NCBI GenBank assembly: GCA_024401215.1
Contig: JAKSLL010000023.1
Coordinates: forward strand, 1 to 43,629
Direction: 5' to 3'
DNA from: Bacteroidaceae bacterium
GTDB taxonomy: Bacteria > Bacteroidota > Bacteroidia > Bacteroidales > Bacteroidaceae
Length of the DNA stretch: 43,629 bases
Shown: piece by piece, positions 38,129 through 43,629 of the stretch
Numbering within the stretch: position 1 is the stretch's first letter
How the letters are laid out: each line of letters starts with the position of its first letter
Notes under the pieces: model-generated
Told to the model about the DNA's origin: nothing
Databases searched by the model: none
What the model saw: the letters and a program-made list of their open reading frames with translations, nothing else
Translations under genes and position numbers: made by a program

Positions 38129-41100
38129 ATGAAAGAAAATTTTCAGATACCTCATGATGTAATTGACAGAATTAAGGATTCTGCCAATATTGTAGAAGTC
38201 ATAGAAGAGGACATTACGCTGAGAAGGTCAGGAGCAAACTATAAAGGATTATGTCCTTTCCACAAGGACAAAACGCCATCTCTAAGCGTAAGTCCTGCAA
38301 GAGGTTGCTATAAATGCTTTGTGTGTGGTGAAGGTGGCGATGCTTTCTCATGGCTGGTCAAGCATCGCCAAATGACATTCTCGGAAGCGGTACGTGCTCT
38401 TGGTGAGAAGTATGGCGTCAAAGTTCCTGAAGTGGAACTTACTGACGAAGAAAAGATAAAGCGAACTGAGCAAGGAGCAATGAGAGCAGTGATAAACGCT
38501 GCTCAATCGCTATTTGTTGAGAGTTTGCGAATGCAAGAGGCTCAGGAATACACGAAGCAGCGTGGCATAAATGCCGAATCAATTGATCGCTTCGGCATTG
38601 GCTATGCACGTTACGGCATAGTGAATGAATTGATTAAAAAGGGTTTTAATCAAGAATACATTAAAAAAGTCGGATTAACTAATGATAATCTGAGCGACTT
38701 TTTCAATAAGCGTCTAATGTTTCCATTCTATAATCGTCGTGGCGAGATTATAGGATGGACAGGTAGAGGCATCAACAACGAAATTAAGCCAAAATATAAA
38801 AACACAGGCGAAACGCCTATGTTTACTAAAGGAAATAATCTTTATGGTTTTTTCCAGGCAAAGAAGTCAGCTGCGCAGGAAGATAAGATATTCGTTGTTG
38901 AAGGACAAATGGACGTTCTATCCATGGCGCAAGTTGGCGTGACCAACGTTGTTGCAGGTTCTGGAACTGCTTTCACTGATGCTCAGCGAAAGATGTTGAA
39001 GAGCGTCACGATGAATGTGACTTTCATCTACGATGGAGATAAGGCTGGCATTGCTGCAGCAATGAAGAATCTTCGACCAATGGTCGAAGAAGGCTTTAAG
39101 GTGCGTTGCGTAGCATTGCCAGTTGGCAATGATCCAGACGACATGGCACGCTCTCTGAAAGACAAGACGAAGGATTGGTTGATGAAAAGTGAAACATCAT
39201 ACGTAAAATTCCTCTCGTCTGTTGTCTTTACAGAAGAACAAGATGAGTATGAACGGCAGGCATCAGCACAAAGCATAATCAAGATAATCGCTCACGAGGA
39301 TGCTGTAATTCAGCAAGCGTTCCTCAGTGAGCTAACGCAATACTCAAAGTATGACTTACAAGCATTGCAGGGAATGTGCGAATCATTGCCAAAGGTCGAA
39401 GTTAAGGAAGTCATGGAAGATGGCTTCCATGGCATTGACGAAGCCAAAGCACACCTTGATAAGGAATATCCAGTGCTTCGCCTAAGCAATGAGTTTCAAA
39501 GGTTCTTTGATAAGATCAATAAAGAGCAGCCTTTTATCTACTATAAAGGCATGCCAACTAATCAACAGATTATTGACCTTGTAAAGGTCTGCGAAAACGT
39601 CACTTTTGAGTATTATGATTTCGAGATAGACAGGCGTGGAGAGAATGCTGACGTTCGATTGATGAAGGAGCTTTTCAAGCACGGAGCGAACGTCACTGTT
39701 TATGAGGGTGAAGATAATGAGCCATCATTCTTGAATTATTACATCCGTTTATATGCAGATTGTATAAAAGGAGAACAGAACTCAGAAGTTACACGTGAGT
39801 ATTACTTGCGTGTAGCTGAAATGATTTCCTACGCAAAGGAAACTGTGCGTACAATCTCGATGGAGGATTGGGCTAAGGCATTGTCGCTGAAGACTTCTGC
39901 ATTAAAGGAAATCATTAAGCCATACATTAATGAGAGAAAGTCACGTGAAAAGATAGAAAAACATTCGGGGAAACTGGTTGCAGGGCTGCGTATAGATACG
40001 CAGTCCATCCCCGATTATGTAGAAGAGTCTGAAGAGTATAAAGAAATGCTCGACACTGTAGGCTATTACCCAGTCATAACAGATGAAGGAGTGCCAGTAT
40101 GCTATATGTTCCGTCAGCAAAACTCTTCATTCAAACGTGTTGCTGACTTCTATATGGAACCAATTCTGCATATTTACAGCAAGAAAAAGGAGGAAAACAA
40201 GCGAATAATTCGCTTGAATCACATGAATGGCATGCGTAAATATGTAGAGTGGCCATCAACAGTATTTGCCAATCTTAGAAGCATTAGAGAAATGCTGATC
40301 GTGGAGGGCAAATATAATTTCGTTAATGGCACTGCATCTGACTGGGAGAATATCTGGAGCTGGTCATCGTATGGCTTCGTACAATGCCTTGAACTTCGTA
40401 CATACGGACAGCAGAGAGAAGGCTTTTTCGCATTCACAAACGCCATATTCCACAAGGTCGAAGACGAGTGGGTTCTGGATCTTGCCGATGAACTCGGCAT
40501 AACAGAGCACCAGGGCGAGAAATACTACTCTCCTGCTGCATCAAAGATAAATACAAATGTTCGTCAGGACGAACAAGAGTTTGAGCAAGAGCAGAACTTC
40601 GTTTACATTGACACTCCGCAGAAGGATCGCATCACATTCAAAGAATGGGCTACGCTCATGCGAGATGTGTACAAGGTAAACAATAATGGAATGTGGGCAG
40701 TAGTGTATGCTCTGCTCTGTGCTTTCCGTTCTGATATACATCCGATAGCTCGATATTTCACTTCGCTGTTCTTCACGGGTCCTACGGACTCCGGAAAGAC
40801 GCAAGTTGCCGTGTCGACAAGAAGTCTATACGTCAAGTCGGATGCAAAATGTGCAAACCTCAATAATACGTCTGACTCTGCATTTTTCTCGTTGCTCGAA
40901 AAATTCAGAGACGTGCCGGTGATTTTTGAAGAGTATAATGATAATCAGATTTCAGATCAGAAATTTCAAGGTCTGAAATCTATGATATACGATGGTGACG
41001 GTAAACAGAAGAGAAAATCGGCAACAACAAACGATGTTACTGCATCAAAACCTAACTCACCTATCATCCTTCTTGGGCAAGAAGCGCCGCAAAAAGATGA

Positions 41101-42013
41101 TGGTGCACTGTGCAATCGTGTTGTGCTGCTCGATGTTCCGCGTAAAAAATTTACGCAGGAAGAGACAGATTTGTTCAACAAACTCAAAAACTACGAGAAA
41201 AAAGGTTTAACTTATTTATTGTTAGATGTTTTGAAACTCCGTCCGCTCGTGCAGAAATACTTCTGCAAAATGCTAGAGCAGACAGAGAAAGAAATGAAGC
41301 TCGAGATGAATGTCATCAACGAGTTAGGAGATATGAATCGTCTTGTGCGTACAGTGTCCTTGTTCGTAACGATGGTTAAGTTCATGAAGCAGTATGCTGA
41401 ACATCTTGTTTTGCCTTTCACCCTGGAAGAGTTCAAGGCGATAGCCAAAAAGAAGATCAATGAGCAGTCGGCTCTCATCACGAAGTCTGACAAGCTTGCT
41501 GTCTTCTTCTCGACAATAGACATGCTCATTGACTCTGGTCAGATAATAAACGGAAGAGACTTCAAGATTCTTGTGCCAAAAAATGGCACAATAAGAACTA
41601 AGGACGGCGAGGTGGCTGTTGGCGAAACAAGGTGCTTGTATATGAATTTGTCGAATGTACACGCCAAATACATAAAGCACGCATCATCAAATGGCGAGCC
41701 TCCATTGACGCTCATGACGCTCGACAGCAACTTAAAATCTCATGCATCATATATCGGGCAAGTGAAAGGCACTCGCTTCGAGTGGTATGAAGCGGAGGAG
41801 ATGGCGGTAGGCATGGCAAATGATCAGACAATTTCGCCATACGCAAAAGTAAATATGTCAGTCACTCGAGAGATGGTAAAAAAATCAAAGGCTAACACAT
41901 CGGCGGTTGTGCTAAACTACGATGTGTTAGAGTCGATGATGTCTGTTTCCTATATACGTGAGGAGAAGGATGTGGTAGATGAAAGAAAAGATGAAAATTT
42001 GAATAATAATTAA
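38129..42013 (+). CDS. DnaG-type primase fused to a SF3-like helicase
   Basis: 1294 aa, by far the largest gene. N terminus: CHC2 zinc motif with C42-P-F-H45 and C63-x-x-C66 (LCPFHKDKTPSLSVSP, YKCFVCGEGGD), then the DnaG catalytic core and a TOPRIM domain with VVEGQMD (~256) and FIYDGDKAG (~300). After a long middle part (~430-820) comes an AAA+ helicase domain: Walker A GPTDSGKT (~884), Walker B VPVIFEEYN (~928), and a sensor-like SPIILLGQEAP (~975). It can prime and unwind by itself, so the phage replicates by its own primase-helicase. An HTH-containing initiator is not evident. Confidence 0.9.
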   Translation: MKENFQIPHDVIDRIKDSANIVEVIEEDITLRRSGANYKGLCPFHKDKTPSLSVSPARGCYKCFVCGEGGDAFSWLVKHRQMTFSEAVRALGEKYGVKVPEVELTDEEKIKRTEQGAMRAVINAAQSLFVESLRMQEAQEYTKQRGINAESIDRFGIGYARYGIVNELIKKGFNQEYIKKVGLTNDNLSDFFNKRLMFPFYNRRGEIIGWTGRGINNEIKPKYKNTGETPMFTKGNNLYGFFQAKKSAAQEDKIFVVEGQMDVLSMAQVGVTNVVAGSGTAFTDAQRKMLKSVTMNVTFIYDGDKAGIAAAMKNLRPMVEEGFKVRCVALPVGNDPDDMARSLKDKTKDWLMKSETSYVKFLSSVVFTEEQDEYERQASAQSIIKIIAHEDAVIQQAFLSELTQYSKYDLQALQGMCESLPKVEVKEVMEDGFHGIDEAKAHLDKEYPVLRLSNEFQRFFDKINKEQPFIYYKGMPTNQQIIDLVKVCENVTFEYYDFEIDRRGENADVRLMKELFKHGANVTVYEGEDNEPSFLNYYIRLYADCIKGEQNSEVTREYYLRVAEMISYAKETVRTISMEDWAKALSLKTSALKEIIKPYINERKSREKIEKHSGKLVAGLRIDTQSIPDYVEESEEYKEMLDTVGYYPVITDEGVPVCYMFRQQNSSFKRVADFYMEPILHIYSKKKEENKRIIRLNHMNGMRKYVEWPSTVFANLRSIREMLIVEGKYNFVNGTASDWENIWSWSSYGFVQCLELRTYGQQREGFFAFTNAIFHKVEDEWVLDLADELGITEHQGEKYYSPAASKINTNVRQDEQEFEQEQNFVYIDTPQKDRITFKEWATLMRDVYKVNNNGMWAVVYALLCAFRSDIHPIARYFTSLFFTGPTDSGKTQVAVSTRSLYVKSDAKCANLNNTSDSAFFSLLEKFRDVPVIFEEYNDNQISDQKFQGLKSMIYDGDGKQKRKSATTNDVTASKPNSPIILLGQEAPQKDDGALCNRVVLLDVPRKKFTQEETDLFNKLKNYEKKGLTYLLLDVLKLRPLVQKYFCKMLEQTEKEMKLEMNVINELGDMNRLVRTVSLFVTMVKFMKQYAEHLVLPFTLEEFKAIAKKKINEQSALITKSDKLAVFFSTIDMLIDSGQIINGRDFKILVPKNGTIRTKDGEVAVGETRCLYMNLSNVHAKYIKHASSNGEPPLTLMTLDSNLKSHASYIGQVKGTRFEWYEAEEMAVGMANDQTISPYAKVNMSVTREMVKKSKANTSAVVLNYDVLESMMSVSYIREEKDVVDERKDENLNNN

Positions 42014-42018
42014 ATAAT

Positions 42019-42252
42019 ATGAAAGAAAATGCAAAAAATTGGCATCTTCATTCTTGCAAAGAATGGGAAGATGCACGTCCTGAAAATGCAATTTATGAAG
42101 AAATGTTCTTCAGCAGACGAAAGATCACTAAAATTATCGGCCATGTCAAGTTGAGTGATGGGCATAAGCTGCCATGCCATTGGGATGGCTTTGGCGTATG
42201 CTACATCGAAGGGAATAAGATTTATAATAAAGGAAGAGCGAGATTTATTTAG
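42019..42252 (+). CDS. Hypothetical 77-residue protein
   Basis: Begins MKENAKNWHLHSCKEWEDAR; no recognised motif. It follows the primase-helicase by 5 nt and has a similar start context to it (aataATGAAAGAAAA). A role in replication is inferred from location only. Confidence 0.6.
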   Translation: MKENAKNWHLHSCKEWEDARPENAIYEEMFFSRRKITKIIGHVKLSDGHKLPCHWDGFGVCYIEGNKIYNKGRARFI

Positions 42253-42289
42253 TCAAAAATGGTTATGGCAATAATAATTTGAGAAAAAT

Positions 42290-42505
42290 ATGGGAAAAAA
42301 TAATATAGAACGAGAATTTTCAAATCTCGGATGTAGCAAGAATATAGAATTTATTGGTGAACACATCGACTATGCTCCTGCATATGCTGTGGCAGAGTAT
42401 GTAAAGGGATATCTTTATGACGTACTAAAAGATGTTGATGATGACAATTATATCGAATCATATCTACGTGATAGAGGATGGGTGTGTAAAGCGCCATCTA
42501 ATTAA
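42290..42505 (+). CDS. Hypothetical 71-residue acidic protein
   Basis: MGKNNIEREFSNLGCSKNIE, then FIGEHIDYAPAYAVAEYVKG and an acidic end (KDVDDDNYIESYLRDRG). Unassigned. The IS target duplication starts 2 nt after its stop codon, so the gene itself is intact. Confidence 0.6.
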   Translation: MGKNNIEREFSNLGCSKNIEFIGEHIDYAPAYAVAEYVKGYLYDVLKDVDDDNYIESYLRDRGWVCKAPSN

Positions 42506-42506
42506 G

Positions 42507-42515
42507 GTTATATTT
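42507..42515. repeat. 9-bp target-site duplication of the IS (second copy)
   Basis: GTTATATTT, identical to 122-130, directly outside the IS terminal repeat. Confidence 0.88.
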
Positions 42516-43629
42516 CACTAGTGTCTCTTAAATTATGTTAATCGAATTGAAAGTCAAAACTGAGTTGCATATCATCATGCTTGTCCTCCGTTCGTTTGAA
42601 TGGCTCAAGCAGGTCTCTGATATCATCCATGGTGAGCAGAGAACTGCCCAGAATTCGCATGACTTCAACAATGGGACGACCAATCTGCATGTCATGTTCG
42701 ATGATACCAATGAGGCAATATGTGATGATGGCAACATGTATCTGAATACGGACAGCATTCTCGGATTCTCCCCAAAAGGTTTTGACGCGGAGATGCTGCT
42801 TGATCCACTTGAAGAACAGCTCAACCTGCCACCTGTATTTATAAAGGAGCGCAATGTTTTTTGCTTCAAGATAGAAGTTGTTTGTGTAATATGTGAAGGT
42901 ACGCCTAAGTTCTGGCGAGTAGTAAACAATGCGTCGGATAGCTGCTGGATAATTCGCTTTGTTTCTCTTACCTGTGAAGCGAACAGTCTGGTCACGGAGG
43001 ATGTTATCTTCTCTTTCCTCAAAGTCAATCCCGCTCTCAATCTCATAAGTAGGATGAAACTTCTCTCGAATGATGAAGAATGCTCCCGAGCAATTGATTT
43101 CGTAGAGCCTTGCAAGGTCAAAGTACCCTCTATCAAACACATAGCATGCAAGAGGCTCGTATGTGAGCCAGTCCATAGAGTTGACATCATGTACCTGAGC
43201 ATTGGTGATTCTATAGAACACGGGAATCTCCGTAACGATGTCAATCTGCGTATGGATTCGTATTCCAGACTTGGTCGTTCTGAACTTCGCCCATCTGAAA
43301 ACGGACAGGCAGAGATCAATCGTAGTGGAGTCAACCGCATAGAATCTTCCATGCAATTCAAACTCTCTGGTAAGGCGTTTCGATTGAGCAATAGCCACCA
43401 TGTGAAAAGCAAACTCTTCAAAGATTCGATAATCTCTGATGGAGTTCGCTTTGGAAAGAATTTGTCTATTGACAAGACCTTTCCCAAAGCCGAGGAAGAA
43501 CGATTTGTTAGCATGGGCGACTGTAATATCTGTAAGCTCCCTGAGGCTTCTGCATCCAAGCAGCTGCCCGAACATAAGAACCAGCAAGTGGTTCCAATGG
43601 GTAAGAGACCAACCTCGTGTACGATCGTC
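42516..43629 (-). mobile_element. IS4-family insertion sequence (partial, transposase end)
   Basis: Begins with the terminal inverted repeat CACTAGTGTCTCTTAA (42516-42531) whose partner is 106-121. Similarity of the two ends continues a further ~12 bp with one-base gaps. It contains the transposase gene, cut by the window edge. Confidence 0.9.
42538..43629 (-). CDS. IS4-family DDE transposase (N terminus beyond the window)
   Basis: 363 aa visible, open to the window edge. The visible start continues the frame TRGWSLTHWNHLLVLMFGQL, the usual pattern ~40-60 aa into IS4 transposases. Catalytic residues: Asp in YAVDSTTIDLCLS, Asp in CYVFDRGYFDLARL, and Glu in YRWQVELFFKWIKQ (the Y-2-R-3-E-6-K signature). 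It moves the IS by cut and paste. The stop codon lies 7 nt inside the left terminal repeat. The gene is intact as far as visible. Confidence 0.92.
   Translation of the reverse strand, partial: DDRTRGWSLTHWNHLLVLMFGQLLGCRSLRELTDITVAHANKSFFLGFGKGLVNRQILSKANSIRDYRIFEEFAFHMVAIAQSKRLTREFELHGRFYAVDSTTIDLCLSVFRWAKFRTTKSGIRIHTQIDIVTEIPVFYRITNAQVHDVNSMDWLTYEPLACYVFDRGYFDLARLYEINCSGAFFIIREKFHPTYEIESGIDFEEREDNILRDQTVRFTGKRNKANYPAAIRRIVYYSPELRRTFTYYTNNFYLEAKNIALLYKYRWQVELFFKWIKQHLRVKTFWGESENAVRIQIHVAIITYCLIGIIEHDMQIGRPIVEVMRILGSSLLTMDDIRDLLEPFKRTEDKHDDMQLSFDFQFD

Overview
The window reads as a nearly complete temperate tailed phage (siphovirus-type) of a Bacteroidales host, probably a Prevotella/Bacteroides relative. 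Evidence: many gene starts are preceded by the Bacteroidetes -7 promoter box TAnnTTTG (several with a TTG-type -33 box exactly 19-20 nt upstream), there is little use of strong Shine-Dalgarno sites, and gene families are typical of gut Bacteroidales phages (P5-like lysozyme, ClpP-type prohead protease, KDTG-type tyrosine integrase, ArdA). No host housekeeping gene is present.

Topology: both window ends lie in the same IS4-family insertion. The element's 16-bp terminal inverted repeats are at 106-121 and 42516-42531 and are flanked by an identical 9-bp target duplication (122-130 and 42507-42515). The phage sequence 122-42515 is therefore circular or circularly permuted, with the break inside the IS. 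The attP candidate beside the integrase in mid-window agrees with this.

Layout: 319-6312 lysozyme, tape measure, tail hub; 6401-6950 GTCCAACC-repeat control region; 6951-15106 ClpP-type protease/scaffold, capsid, tail tube candidates, a PLD-like gene, terminase subunits; 15107-15707 spacer with a repeated hairpin element; 15708-16184 solitary PD-(D/E)XK nuclease-like gene; 16231-16774 small minus-strand operon (two membrane peptides and an RHH-like protein); 17161-18199 small genes behind a strong promoter with a structured leader; 18343-29822 holin/spanin-like pair, tail protein, portal, connectors, tail fibre with an esterase domain, small virion-associated genes; 29823-31700 two kilobases without an intact gene; 31763-34882 establishment-type accessory genes including ardA and a phosphoribosyltransferase; 34928-36109 integrase (minus), attP, repressor (minus); 36910-42505 early regulators, a 1294-aa primase-helicase and two small genes; then the IS.

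The most unusual feature lies at 31.0-34.3 kb. Three loci (31763/32017; ardA 33307; phosphoribosyltransferase 34241) are each preceded by a decayed, head-to-head inverted copy of the same gene or gene start, and each quasi-palindrome is centred on a short perfect hairpin. Two of the hairpins share the loop motif CTAACCGCCAAC on different but base-paired stems. The inverted arm keeps a consensus -7 box while the intact-gene arm is mispaired at just that box. Folded as a single strand, each would give a duplex promoter with an open -7 region reading into the intact gene. This is the architecture known for single-stranded-DNA promoters (Frpo of plasmid F, ssi elements upstream of ardA on ColIb-P9), not one expected in a double-stranded DNA phage.
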